A DNA stretch of 64,000 nt. Source: Aeromicrobium sp. Root472D3. GTDB lineage: Bacteria; Actinomycetota; Actinomycetes; Propionibacteriales; Nocardioidaceae. The position numbers and the translations under genes are program-made. This document shows, piece after piece, positions 17,554 to 26,112 of this stretch. Position 1 is the stretch's first letter. The number at the start of each line of letters is the position of its first letter. Below the pieces are notes generated by a model. That model was not told the DNA's origin. It saw nothing but the letters and a program-made list of their open reading frames with translations, and did no database searches. The stretch is from the NCBI RefSeq assembly GCF_001426485.1, contig NZ_LMET01000001.1:925217-989216 (forward strand), read 5' to 3'.

Positions 17554-17725
17554 CGGGGTGTCGCACTCTTTGCTTCTCACGAGGTGATCCACGGCAACCG
17601 TGGCTGTGCCGTCGTGAGCAGTGGTGGCGCTCTGGCGATGACAGAGCGCCCGGGCCCCGCGCCGTCGAGCATCCCGCTTGACGAAGCTGGCGCTGGGTCT
17701 CGTGGTGGTGGCCAGGATCGGCGGG

Positions 17726-17986
17726 TCAGTACGGGTCGTCTCGGGGTGTGTTGGGGTTGGGGTGGCATGGCCGCAGTCGGTCGGCGGGGAACCATCTGTG
17801 GACAACGGGTGTCCCGTCCTGGGTGTCGTCAGCGAAGACGACCAGTGCTTCCCAGTGCTTGCCGGTGAGCTTCCAGTTGATGATGAAGCCTTGCCACGGG
17901 CGGGCGTACCGGTAGTCGGTCCGGCGGACTAGGACGTGCCGTGTGGGTTGGTAGGGCGGCCAGGTGTCGCGTCGCGATCGGTTCAT
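17726..17986 (-). CDS. Small conserved-looking protein of unknown function
   Basis: 86 aa from ATG 17986; a TTG at 18022 would give 98 aa. The sequence looks like a real folded protein: RHVLVRRTDYRYARPWQGFI, then NWKLTGKHWEALVVFADD and VVHRWFPADRLRP. Aromatic and basic residues are well spaced and codon use is coding-like. Similar short proteins occur next to mobile-element genes in actinobacteria (from memory, not checked). It shares frame and strand with the decayed segment just upstream, separated by a stop codon. Confidence 0.55.
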   Translation of the reverse strand: MNRSRRDTWPPYQPTRHVLVRRTDYRYARPWQGFIINWKLTGKHWEALVVFADDTQDGTPVVHRWFPADRLRPCHPNPNTPRDDPY

Positions 17987-18052
17987 GCCCACCCACTCAG
18001 GGTAGAACAGGCGTTCGATCAACAGGTGTGAGTAAGCCTGTGGAAAGTCAGG

Positions 18053-18219
18053 TCAAGAGATGTCCGGCAGGTCGGTGACGGTCCCGTCGGGGTGGTACTC
18101 GCGGAGGTGCCCGCGGTCGTCGACTGCGACGTGTCTGACGGCCTTCGGTGGTGACGTGAGGTCCCATTTGGTGGTGGTGGTGGCGGCATGGGCGAGGTGC
18201 TGGCGAGCTTCCCGACCAT
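18053..18219 (-). pseudogene. Decayed small gene with apparent frameshift
   Basis: On the minus strand one frame gives a plausible start region (ELGGMVGKLASTSPM). A second frame gives a plausible C terminus, KWDLTSPPKAVRHVAVDDRG then HLREYHPDGTVTDLPDIS and a stop at 18053. The switch falls in a run of CCA triplets near 18165-18180, where slippage is easy. The same frame continues after the stop into the small protein at 17726-17986. Best read as a degraded gene or remnant; no function is assigned. Confidence 0.4.
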
Positions 18220-18267
18220 GCCGCCGAGCTCGGCGTCGTCCGAGGGCGAGAAGTCCGAGCTCTAACT

Positions 18268-18954
18268 AGCGCTTACAGTGCCGGTTTCAAGGCTGGTGGC
18301 CCCAACTACCTCCTTGGGCTCGGGTCGTGGCAGGCGTCCGCATCGGCGGTCGACGACGAAGTCGTCTTGGACAGGCCCGTGGCACAAATGCTGGGCGCGG
18401 CGCATGAGCTTCGGCTCCCTAGGGCTGACTTGGACCGGATCGAGCGGTCCTTCTGCGCGGACGAGCAGGCATGGGCGCGTGGCCTGGGGCAGGTACGCGA
18501 CGTCAGCGCGCTGTTCGCTGAACGCAAGGTGTTCCGCTACCTGCCGGCAGAGGTGGACGTGCGACTGGGCTCCGGCGGCGTCGTGAGCGACCTCCTGCGA
18601 GTCGTCGGCGCCGGTCTGCGTGCTCGCGCGCAGTTCACTGTCTCTACCCAGGCACCTCTTCCACCATCGCTGGAGGGGGCGCTCGAAGCCGTCGGCGTGA
18701 CTGTCCGCCACGAAAGCGACAAGGAGTGGAGCATCAGGGCCGCGAGTGGCGCTGTCGGCAGAGTTCGCCTCATCGGAGGATCAGCGGCCGAGCTGGCGCG
18801 GTCGACGAACGGTCGGGTCGAGCTGGCCGTCTTCGATCACCCGGCCACCGAGTTCGGGCGCCTAGAGCTGCTGCCGTTCTTGAAGGAGCAGTCCGTCAGC
18901 ATCACGGCCCACCGCTTCGGCACCCCGGACGGTCTGACCGACGCAGTCATCTGA
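18268..18954 (+). pseudogene. putA: 3' fragment of putA (proline dehydrogenase/P5C dehydrogenase)
   Basis: An open frame of 228 codons with no good start. It begins abruptly at SAYSAGFKAGGPNYLLGLGS, matching the stretch after the catalytic core of the P5C dehydrogenase domain. It ends with RLELLPFLKEQSVSITAHRF, the typical C terminus of actinobacterial bifunctional PutA. The PRODH domain and nearly all of the aldehyde dehydrogenase domain are missing. The coding match starts within a few bases of CTCTAACTAGC at about 18260, which should be the junction. A TTG at 18367 could start a 195-aa product, but activity is not expected. Confidence 0.75.
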
Positions 18955-19330
18955 CGGCAGACCGCAGAAGCCGACCTGTGTTCCACTCGCAACGTCAGCG
19001 GGCCGTCCTGGCCTGCTAACGGCGTGTTCGGATGTGACAAACCGAGCCGCCGGCAAGTGCCTCGGCCTCGTCCTGCCCCGAAGCAGCACGGTGTGCACCA
19101 GGCATGACCTGGTCGGACGCCCGAGGTCCAGGTATTCGATCTGCCGATGTTCGCTATCGCCAAAGGTGATCTCCTTCCGTCAAAGGGTGTTGGCGCCGCG
19201 TCCGGGCGGAACCGGGCGGATCGAAAGACCGCCTGCCTCCTGAAATAACAGCGTTATCTTGCTGCCACGCCAGTGCCGGGCTCGGTCGATGCGCCCGGCG
19301 GGGTGCGTGATCCGACGAAGGTGACGACTG
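18955..19330. other. Non-coding stretch between putA fragment and glycosidase promoter
   Basis: About 375 bases with no convincing gene. Short open frames here have no ribosome-binding site and no family resemblance. ATAAC, three bases, GTTAT (near 19248-19260) is the only symmetric element I see. Composition is lower in GC than the core. Confidence 0.5.
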
Positions 19331-19390
19331 TTGACGTGACTGCTGTCACAAACCTACGCTCGCACGACTATCAGCGGTTGAATCGATTCA
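19331..19390 (+). promoter_or_regulatory. Sigma-70-like promoter with LacI-type operator
   Basis: TTGACG at about 19331, an 18-base spacer and TACGCT at about 19355 form a good promoter for the glycosidase gene. TGAATCGATTCA at 19379-19390 is a perfect 12-bp palindrome with the central CG step typical of LacI-family operators. It lies just past the expected transcription start, a classic repression position. A truncated lacI lies 5 kb downstream. Confidence 0.6.
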
Positions 19391-19452
19391 TCTCGAGCGG
19401 TTGTGTGTACCGGTCGAAGGTTCGCCGGTCATGCACTCACTCAGGAGTACAC

Positions 19453-22400
19453 GTGCGAGAAGCAAAAAGGAGGCAGTCCAGGCCTCTACGCCTGGCAGCG
19501 GCGGCATGCGCCGCAGGCCTCGTCATCCCCCTGTTCGGCTCGGCTGCGAGCCTTCCCAGCTCGGCAGCGCCGGCAGTATCGACGGCCGAGGCCGGCTCGA
19601 TCACGGCGGCGCAGTTCAAGGACCCGTCCCAGAAGTTCAAGCCTTCGATCCGTTGGTGGTGGACCGCGACGCTGTCGGTGGCAGAGACGGAGCGCGAGCT
19701 CCAGGCGATCGCAGACCAAGGCTTCGGTGCCGTCGAGATCGCGTTCACGACCGGCGGCTGGGCCAATGAGGCCCAGCGCGCGAACCTGCGAGCCGCGCTC
19801 GCCCTGGCACGAAAGCTCGGCATCGACGTCTCGATGACGATGGGCGCAGCGTGGCCCGTGCAGACGCCGAACACCAGCACCGGGACGCCCTACGTCCAGA
19901 AGGAGCTGCAGTACGGGTACACAGAGCTCAAGGGTGGGGCGCCCTTCAACGGCGCCGCTCCCAAGGCTCTGGACGATCCGACCTCGGGTCGAACCATGAC
20001 TGGCGTCAAGCTCGTCGGCGCCTCGGCCGCCAAGGTGAAGACCCGCCACGACGCAGCCACCCTCCTGCCGCAGGCGGAGCGGCCCCGCTTCGGCACGCCG
20101 ATCAAGAGCCCGAGCAAGTCGACCGTCCTCGAGGCGGGGTCGCTCGTGGACCTCACGTCCTCGATCGGCACCGACGGAACGATCACGTGGACGCCGCCCG
20201 ACGGCGACGACTGGATGCTCTTCACGTACTGGGAGCGCGACGCGGTCAAGCCCGTCACCTCCGCCTTCGCGAAGGACGGCGCGGCCAAGGCCTCGGAGTA
20301 CCTCGACGAGTATCAGGTGGGCAACGGCAAGCAGGCCGACGGTGTCGACAACTCGTCCCTGCTGGGCGACGTCGGTGACTCGATGTTCGAGGACTCCCTC
20401 GAGCTCAACGCCGACTCCCTGTTCTGGTCCGAGGACTTCCAGCGCGAGTTCGAGAAGCGCTTCGGGTACTCGATGACGACGTACCTCCCCTTCATGTTCC
20501 AGCACGGCATGAGCCGCTACTGGGTCCCGACCACGGCGCCGACGGCTGACTTCGACCTCGACGACGGCGAGGGCGAGAAGGTGCGCAACGACTACTACAA
20601 GCTGCTCACAGACCTCTACATCGAGCGCATGGGCGTCTTTGTCGACTGGGCGAAGAAGTACGACATGACGTACAAGGCGCAGGCTGCCTTCGGGCAGGAC
20701 CTCGACGCGATCCGCAGCGCGCGCGAGCTGGCCGAGATGGGAGGACGCGTCGAGGGCGAGTCGTACAACTCCGGCGACCGGTTCCCGGTCAACATCAAGA
20801 ACTACGGCTGGCGACAGGCACTCGACTGGCAGCGCTTCGTCTCCTCCGGTGCCCACCAGGGCGGGACGAACCGCGTGTCGACCGAGCTGGGAGCCCAGCG
20901 CGACTACACGCGCATGGTGACGATCGGCGACTACAAGGAGATGATGGACAAGGAGTGGGCAGCCGGTTTCACCATGCCCGTCGTCCACGGCTTCTCGTAC
21001 CAGTCGGGCGGCTCGGCGTACCCGACCGGCACCGCGTGGCCGGGTGCCGCACGCTTCGGCGACACGACGACCGAGAGCTGGAACGACCTCACGTTCCCGC
21101 AGTGGTCCTCCTTCAAGACCCTCACGAAGTACTGGTCGCGCGGCAACATGGTGCTCGAGACCGGAACGGCCAAGGCCGACGTGGTGGTGCTGAGGAGCTC
21201 GACCGACTTCCTGACCACCGCAGCCCGGACCGCGACCGACGACGGCGCGCAGGACGCCCGCCAGTTCGACGGCATCAGGCTCGAGAAGCGCGGCTACACG
21301 CTCGAGTACATCGACCCCGAGGGTCTGGCCGAGGACGGCGCCATCAGCCAGGGTCAGCTGTTCGCCAAGGGCCCGGGGTACCGAGCACTGGTCGTCGACG
21401 AGCGGTCGGTCCCGGTCGAGACGGCGGAAGCCATCAAGAAGGCGGCCGACAGCGGCGTGAAGGTGGTCTTCGTCGGCCAGACGCCGACGACCGCCACCAG
21501 CCTGAAGTCGGGCGCCACCGGTGACCAGAAGGTCAAGGACCTCATCGCCTCGGCGCTCGCCTCACCGAGCTCCGTCAAGGTCGCGACCCAGGCGGATGTG
21601 GCCGACGCTCTCGACGAGGCCGGCATGAACCCGCGCGTGGGGTGGAAGAGTAACTCGCACGTCCTGACGCAGCTGCGCCAGATCGACGGGGTGACCTACG
21701 CGTACATGTACAACCCGACGAACGACAAGATCGACTTCTCGCCGTCCTTCGAGGGCACGGGTCTTCCGCAGAAGCTCGACCTCGCCTCGGGTGACATCGA
21801 AAACGTCGGACTGTTCAGCGCGGAGAACGGCAGGACCGTCATCCCGACGACCCTCGGCGCCAAGGAGACGGCGGTCTACGCACTCGACAGCACCAAGGTG
21901 GCGCCGCTGCACGTGGTGTCCTCCAGCAACTCCGACGACAGGTTCGAGTTCGGCGTCGGCACGATCAAGCTCAAGACGGCGCAGGCCGGCACACGCACGA
22001 TCAAGCTGAGCGACGGGACCACCAAGAAGGTGGTGGCGAACCCCGTCGAGAAGACACAGGCGAACACCGGTCCGTTCGACTGGTCCATCTCGGTGGACTC
22101 CTACACGAAGGACGGGATCACTACGCTGCCGACTCAGCCGCTCACCACGTTCTTCAACCAGCTGTACGGGTGGAAGAGCATCAAGAGCCTGGCGGGAGTC
22201 TCCGGCGTCGGAACCTACAACGGAACCGTCACGGTGCCCGACGACTGGAAGGGCGACGGCAAGGGCGTGTACCTGACCCTGGGCAGGATCTCGGGTGGCA
22301 CCGCCGAGCTGTTCGTCAACGACCAGCGCATCGGGCAGGCCATCAGCTCCGACGTCCGATGGGACGTGTCATCAGCGCTGAAGGGCGGGAAGAACGCGAT

Positions 22401-23040
22401 CAAGATCGTCTTCCGGACGACGCTGCGCAACGCGGTGACGGCCGGCGGCACAGGTCAGCTGACCCAGGAGACAGGCGTCCTCGGACCCTTCACCTTCGAC
22501 CCGTACGCCTCCGTGACGGTGTACGACCAGTCAGACCCTGTGGCACCGACGATCGGGCAGCAGCCCGCGAGCGTGACCGTGAAGACCGGTAAGACGACGT
22601 CCTTCACCGCCAGTGCCAACGGTTCGCCGCCGCCGACGGTCCGTTGGCAGAGTGCCCGCCCTGGCGGTGCTTGGCAGGACGTCCCGGGTGGCCAGCTGGC
22701 CAACGGCGTGTCGGTCCTGACCGTGGCCGGGGTGAAGGCGGGTGCCTCGGGCACGCAGTACCGCGCGATCTTCGAGAACATCGGAGGCTCGGTCGCGTCC
22801 GCCCCGGCGACGCTGACCGTCAGCACGACCACGAGAGTCACCGTGAAGTCGAAGAGGGCGCCGCTCAAGGCCAAGGCGTCGTCGAAGTCCAAGACCGTGG
22901 CCACGGCGAAGAAGGGCAAGTCGTGGACTGTCGTCAAGAAGGTCGATCGCAAGGGTGCCAAGAATGACTGGTACCAGATCTCGTCCGGAGGGAAGCTGAG
23001 GTGGATCAAAGGCACCTATGTGACCGTCACCACCAAGTGA
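19453..23040 (+). CDS. Large secreted glycosidase, GH106/alpha-L-rhamnosidase-like
   Basis: 1195 aa from GTG 19453 (CAGGAG nine bases upstream); the frame is open 60 codons further up without a better start. A signal peptide covers about 1-40. The catalytic part opens with KPSIRWWWTATLSVAETERE near residue 64 and FGAVEIAFTTGGW near 90, as in GH106-like rhamnosidases. A beta-sandwich region resembling carbohydrate-binding folds follows at about 890-1015 (YNGTVTVPDDW, AELFVNDQRIG). Then come an Ig-like domain at about 1030-1126 and a bacterial SH3-like domain at about 1128-1195, which may hold the enzyme at the cell wall. The substrate, perhaps a rhamnose-containing glycan, is inferred. Confidence 0.8.
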   Translation: MREAKRRQSRPLRLAAAACAAGLVIPLFGSAASLPSSAAPAVSTAEAGSITAAQFKDPSQKFKPSIRWWWTATLSVAETERELQAIADQGFGAVEIAFTTGGWANEAQRANLRAALALARKLGIDVSMTMGAAWPVQTPNTSTGTPYVQKELQYGYTELKGGAPFNGAAPKALDDPTSGRTMTGVKLVGASAAKVKTRHDAATLLPQAERPRFGTPIKSPSKSTVLEAGSLVDLTSSIGTDGTITWTPPDGDDWMLFTYWERDAVKPVTSAFAKDGAAKASEYLDEYQVGNGKQADGVDNSSLLGDVGDSMFEDSLELNADSLFWSEDFQREFEKRFGYSMTTYLPFMFQHGMSRYWVPTTAPTADFDLDDGEGEKVRNDYYKLLTDLYIERMGVFVDWAKKYDMTYKAQAAFGQDLDAIRSARELAEMGGRVEGESYNSGDRFPVNIKNYGWRQALDWQRFVSSGAHQGGTNRVSTELGAQRDYTRMVTIGDYKEMMDKEWAAGFTMPVVHGFSYQSGGSAYPTGTAWPGAARFGDTTTESWNDLTFPQWSSFKTLTKYWSRGNMVLETGTAKADVVVLRSSTDFLTTAARTATDDGAQDARQFDGIRLEKRGYTLEYIDPEGLAEDGAISQGQLFAKGPGYRALVVDERSVPVETAEAIKKAADSGVKVVFVGQTPTTATSLKSGATGDQKVKDLIASALASPSSVKVATQADVADALDEAGMNPRVGWKSNSHVLTQLRQIDGVTYAYMYNPTNDKIDFSPSFEGTGLPQKLDLASGDIENVGLFSAENGRTVIPTTLGAKETAVYALDSTKVAPLHVVSSSNSDDRFEFGVGTIKLKTAQAGTRTIKLSDGTTKKVVANPVEKTQANTGPFDWSISVDSYTKDGITTLPTQPLTTFFNQLYGWKSIKSLAGVSGVGTYNGTVTVPDDWKGDGKGVYLTLGRISGGTAELFVNDQRIGQAISSDVRWDVSSALKGGKNAIKIVFRTTLRNAVTAGGTGQLTQETGVLGPFTFDPYASVTVYDQSDPVAPTIGQQPASVTVKTGKTTSFTASANGSPPPTVRWQSARPGGAWQDVPGGQLANGVSVLTVAGVKAGASGTQYRAIFENIGGSVASAPATLTVSTTTRVTVKSKRAPLKAKASSKSKTVATAKKGKSWTVVKKVDRKGAKNDWYQISSGGKLRWIKGTYVTVTTK

Positions 23041-23054
23041 CGGCATAGTCGAGA

Positions 23055-23093
23055 GCGGTGGCTCCCGGGCGAACACGGCTCGGGGGCCACCGC
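23055..23093 (+). terminator. Hairpin terminator after glycosidase gene
   Basis: GCGGTGGC pairs with GCCACCGC, extended inward by CCC/GGG pairs, 15 bases after the glycosidase stop. There is no T run, as usual in this genome. Confidence 0.65.
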
Positions 23094-23160
23094 CTCGCGC
23101 ATCGGGCTACAGCCATCGCGACGCGTCTCGCACGTGGTCTTGAACGAGGAGAGGTGAATC

Positions 23161-24063
23161 ATGGACCAACTGCAGTTCAGGCGACTGGACTTGAACTTGC
23201 TGTACTCGTTCGACGCCTTGCTGCGAGAGCGCAACGTCTCGAGAGCCGCCGAGGCCATTGGCGTCAGTCAGTCCGTGATGAGTGCCGCGTTGGGGCGACT
23301 GCGCCGGCACTACGGTGATGAGCTCCTTGTGCGACATCGCGGGCAGTACGACCTGACCCCCCTCGCCCGCCAGCTCCGGCCGGCGCTGGTCGACGCCGTG
23401 CAAGGTCTGGGCCGTGTCGTTAGCGCGCGTACGACCTTCGACCCGGAATCGGCGCAGGAGTTCACCGTGGTGTGCGGCGAGGTCGTGGGAGCGCTTCTTC
23501 TTCCGGGACTGCGCCGACGGATGGCGGAGGACGCACCTCTCACGACCCTGAGGATCCTCGACCCCCACGGGTCGAGGCGCGACCACCAGGCGGCAGAGAG
23601 CCTCCTGGAGTCGGTCGACGGGGTGTTTCTCCCGCACGGATGGGTGTCGGGCATGGAAAGCATCGACGTGCTGGAGGATCAGTGGGTCTTCGCGGTCGCG
23701 GCAAGCGATCCAACGGCTCGTCTTACCATCGACGACTTGGACCGTCGCCCGTGGCTCGTCGCGACGGTCGGGGACGGGGACTTGGTCCGGGGCATGCACC
23801 AGGTCCTCGCCGCTGGAGTGCGACCGAGGATCGACGTCAGGGTGGCCGGCTCCATGGCGATGCCCTTCTTCCTGCGCGGCACCGATCGGGTCGCCGTGGT
23901 GGGACGTCGTCTCATCGAGGAGTTCGGCGACGCCATGGGGGTGCGGGAGATACCCGGGCCGTTCGAGCTCGAGGCGCTCAAGACGGCGTTCTGGTGGCAC
24001 CCCAGTCGACACGAGGACCCATCGCACGCCTGGTTCCGGTCGCTAGTCAGCGATCTGAGCTGA
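23161..24063 (+). CDS. LysR-family regulator (NodD-like subgroup)
   Basis: 300 aa from ATG 23161, with GAGGAGAGG upstream. The HTH region is LDLNLLYSFDALLRERNVSR, then AAEAIGVSQSVMSAALGRLR. The C-terminal region keeps the PCP_red/NodD-like layout, including LVRHRGQYDLTPLA. It follows the glycosidase gene on the same strand after a terminator, so it probably has its own promoter. The target is unknown. Confidence 0.88.
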   Translation: MDQLQFRRLDLNLLYSFDALLRERNVSRAAEAIGVSQSVMSAALGRLRRHYGDELLVRHRGQYDLTPLARQLRPALVDAVQGLGRVVSARTTFDPESAQEFTVVCGEVVGALLLPGLRRRMAEDAPLTTLRILDPHGSRRDHQAAESLLESVDGVFLPHGWVSGMESIDVLEDQWVFAVAASDPTARLTIDDLDRRPWLVATVGDGDLVRGMHQVLAAGVRPRIDVRVAGSMAMPFFLRGTDRVAVVGRRLIEEFGDAMGVREIPGPFELEALKTAFWWHPSRHEDPSHAWFRSLVSDLS

Positions 24064-24099
24064 GCGGGTCGCGCTGAGGGTGAGTGAGGTGGCAGCGGT

Positions 24100-24606
24100 T
24101 CAGGCGACGGTAGAGCGGCGGACCACGAGCTCCGGCTCAAGGGTGACGTGGCGCACCGCCGAGCCGGGAGGGTTGGCGATGACCTCCAGCAGCATCGTCG
24201 CGGCGGTCGAGCCTATCTGATGCGCCGGCTGCCGCACGGAGGTGAGCGGGATCGCCGCCGACGACGCGAAGCCGATGTTGTCGCAGCCGACGATCGCGAT
24301 GTCATCGGGCACGCGGACGCCTCGGAGGGTCAGCGCCTGCAGCACGCCGAGGGCGACGAGATCGTTGGCTGCGAATATCGCGTCGGGACGCTGCGAGCGG
24401 GGCAGCTCTTTGACGCCGGTCCTGCCGGCCTTGCCGTTCGTCGCTTTGGTCTCGATGAAGATGATCTCGCCGTTGCCGTACTCCTCTACCGCTGCGCGCG
24501 CTGAGGACGTCGACGAGACGCGCCCACGCGCGACGGAGTCGACCTGCCCGAGCTCGTGGCTACTGCTGGCGCGTGCTTGTAGGCATGACGTCGTCGACCC
24601 TTTCGC
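24100..24606 (-). pseudogene. Truncated LacI-family regulator
   Basis: On the minus strand the C-terminal half of a LacI repressor is intact: RPDAIFAANDLVALGVLQAL, then RGVRVPDDIAIVGCDNIGFA, IPLTSVRQPAHQIG and LEPELVVRRSTVA before the stop. Upstream the frame stays open to a stop near 24607. The DNA-binding domain and first half of the sensor domain are gone, and residues before about 24500 no longer resemble the family. It cannot bind DNA by the usual domain. Its former target could be the LacI-type operator before the glycosidase gene. Confidence 0.72.
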
Positions 24607-24799
24607 TCAGGAGGGCACTGAAGTGGTGTCGAGCGCGTGTACCGACGCTGACGGAGAGGAATCTGCTGGGGTTTGAGCACCCGACCTGGGAGTTCTCCCA
24701 TGTTTACGCCTACTACTCCCTCTCGCACACCCGGTGTTGGGAGTGCTCCCTGTGCGGCTCCGCTAGCGCCCGTCGTGGGCAGCGCCAAGAGTCTCAGAC

Positions 24800-24821
24800 G
24801 CTGTCACACCGCTGTCACACC
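24800..24821. repeat. Two tandem copies of an 11-bp repeat
   Basis: GCTGTCACACC occurs twice head to tail with no spacer. Tandem short repeats like these are found as integrase arm sites or regulator half-sites; which applies here is unknown. They lie near the border between atypical and core-like sequence. Confidence 0.5.
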
Positions 24822-24886
24822 ACATGAGCCGACGCATGCCGACTAGTGCTTACTCTTGCCGATCCCTCAAACGGCATGGACCGCCT

Positions 24887-24912
24887 CAAGAGCGTTGGCG
24901 ATAACGCTCTTG
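24887..24912. terminator. Perfect 10-bp stem-loop downstream of acyl-CoA dehydrogenase
   Basis: CAAGAGCGTT and AACGCTCTTG flank a six-base loop, 26 bases beyond the stop of the minus-strand acyl-CoA dehydrogenase gene. Probably its terminator; symmetry lets it work both ways. It is less GC-rich than other hairpins in the window. Confidence 0.6.
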
Positions 24913-24938
24913 CAACCGAAATGCCTGCAATGACAGCG

Positions 24939-26105
24939 CTAAAGCGTCGACTGGATCCCGGCGTAGAGCTGCTTGGCCATGACGACCCGCTGCACCTGGT
25001 TGGTGCCCTCGTAGATCTGCGTGATCTTGGCGTCGCGCATCATCCGCTCGAGCGGGTAGTCGGACGTGAAGCCGTAGCCGCCGAGCAGCTGGACGGCGTC
25101 GGTCGTGACCTGCATCGCGGTGTCGGAGGCGAAGGCCTTGGCGGCGGCGCCGAAGAACGTGAGGTCCTTGTCGCCGCGCTCGGAGCGTCCGGCGGCGGCG
25201 TACGTCAGCTGGCGGGCGGCCTCGATCTTCATGCCCATGTCGGCGACCATGAACTGCAGGCCCTGGAAGTCGCTGATCGGGTGACCGAACTGCTTGCGCT
25301 CCTGGATGTAGCCGAGCGCGTAGTCGAGGGCGCCCTGTGCGACGCCGACGGCCTGGGCCGCGATCGTGACGCGCGTGTGGTCGAGGGTCTTCATCGCGAT
25401 CGAGAAGCCCTCGCCGACCTCGCCGATGATGCGGTCGCCGGGGATGCGCACGTTGTCGAGGTACACCTCGCGGGTCGGGGAGCCCTTGATGCCGAGCTTC
25501 TTCTCGGGCGCGCCGAACGAGACGCCCTCGTCGGACTTCTCGACGACGAACGCCGTGATGCCCTTCGAGCGCTTCTCGGGATCGGTCTGCGCCAGGACGG
25601 TGTAGTACTCCGAGACGCCGGCGTTGGTGATCCAGCGCTTGACGCCGTTGAGCACCCAGTCGTCGCCGTCGCGGACGGCGCGCGTCTTCTGGTTGGCGGC
25701 GTCCGAGCCGGCGTCGGGCTCCGACAGGCAGTACGAGAACCCGCCCTCGCCGGCCGCGAGCTTCGACAGGTACTTGGCCTTGATCTCCTCGCCACCGCCG
25801 ATCTGGACGGGCAGCGAGCCGAGCTTGTTCACCGCGGGGATCAGCGACGCGGAGACGTCGACGCGCGCGACCTCCTCGATGACCAGGACGGTCGCGAGCG
25901 CGTCGGCGCCGGCCCCGCCGTACTGCTCGGGCACGTGCGGCGCGTGGAAGTCTGACGCCAGCAGGGCGTCGGCAGCCTCCTGCGGGAACCGTGCCTGCGC
26001 GTCGACGTCGGCCGCGTAGGGCGCGATCTTGTTCTCGGCGACGGCGCGGACGGCCTCGCGGATGGCCTGGTGCTCCTCGGAGAGCACGAACATGTCTTCA
26101 CTCAT
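24939..26105 (-). CDS. Acyl-CoA dehydrogenase
   Basis: 388 aa, full length. Family motifs are CLSEPDAGSDAA near 126 (FAD and substrate), RWITNAGVSEYY near 160, HTRVTIAAQAVGVAQGALD near 240, and the catalytic Glu in QIYEGTNQVQR near 366. It oxidises acyl-CoA to 2-enoyl-CoA and passes electrons to ETF; an EtfA gene is at the left end of the window. It follows the 3-hydroxyacyl-CoA dehydrogenase gene by 7 bp, so the two form a beta-oxidation operon. Confidence 0.96.
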   Translation of the reverse strand: MSEDMFVLSEEHQAIREAVRAVAENKIAPYAADVDAQARFPQEAADALLASDFHAPHVPEQYGGAGADALATVLVIEEVARVDVSASLIPAVNKLGSLPVQIGGGEEIKAKYLSKLAAGEGGFSYCLSEPDAGSDAANQKTRAVRDGDDWVLNGVKRWITNAGVSEYYTVLAQTDPEKRSKGITAFVVEKSDEGVSFGAPEKKLGIKGSPTREVYLDNVRIPGDRIIGEVGEGFSIAMKTLDHTRVTIAAQAVGVAQGALDYALGYIQERKQFGHPISDFQGLQFMVADMGMKIEAARQLTYAAAGRSERGDKDLTFFGAAAKAFASDTAMQVTTDAVQLLGGYGFTSDYPLERMMRDAKITQIYEGTNQVQRVVMAKQLYAGIQSTL

Positions 26106-26112
26106 GGCCTGG

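Larger units (their letters stand above)
24607..24938. other. Non-coding stretch at the right edge of the atypical region
   Basis: No convincing gene. An 84-codon open frame on the plus strand (24573-24827) has no ribosome-binding site and no family signature. The stretch holds the tandem 11-bp repeats and the hairpin listed separately. To its right, codon use switches to the strongly GC3-biased core style, so this is a likely boundary. Confidence 0.5.

Noticed and set aside
24573-24827. 84-codon open frame near the island edge
   Set aside because: Cys/Ser/Arg-rich translation, no ribosome site, no recognisable family.
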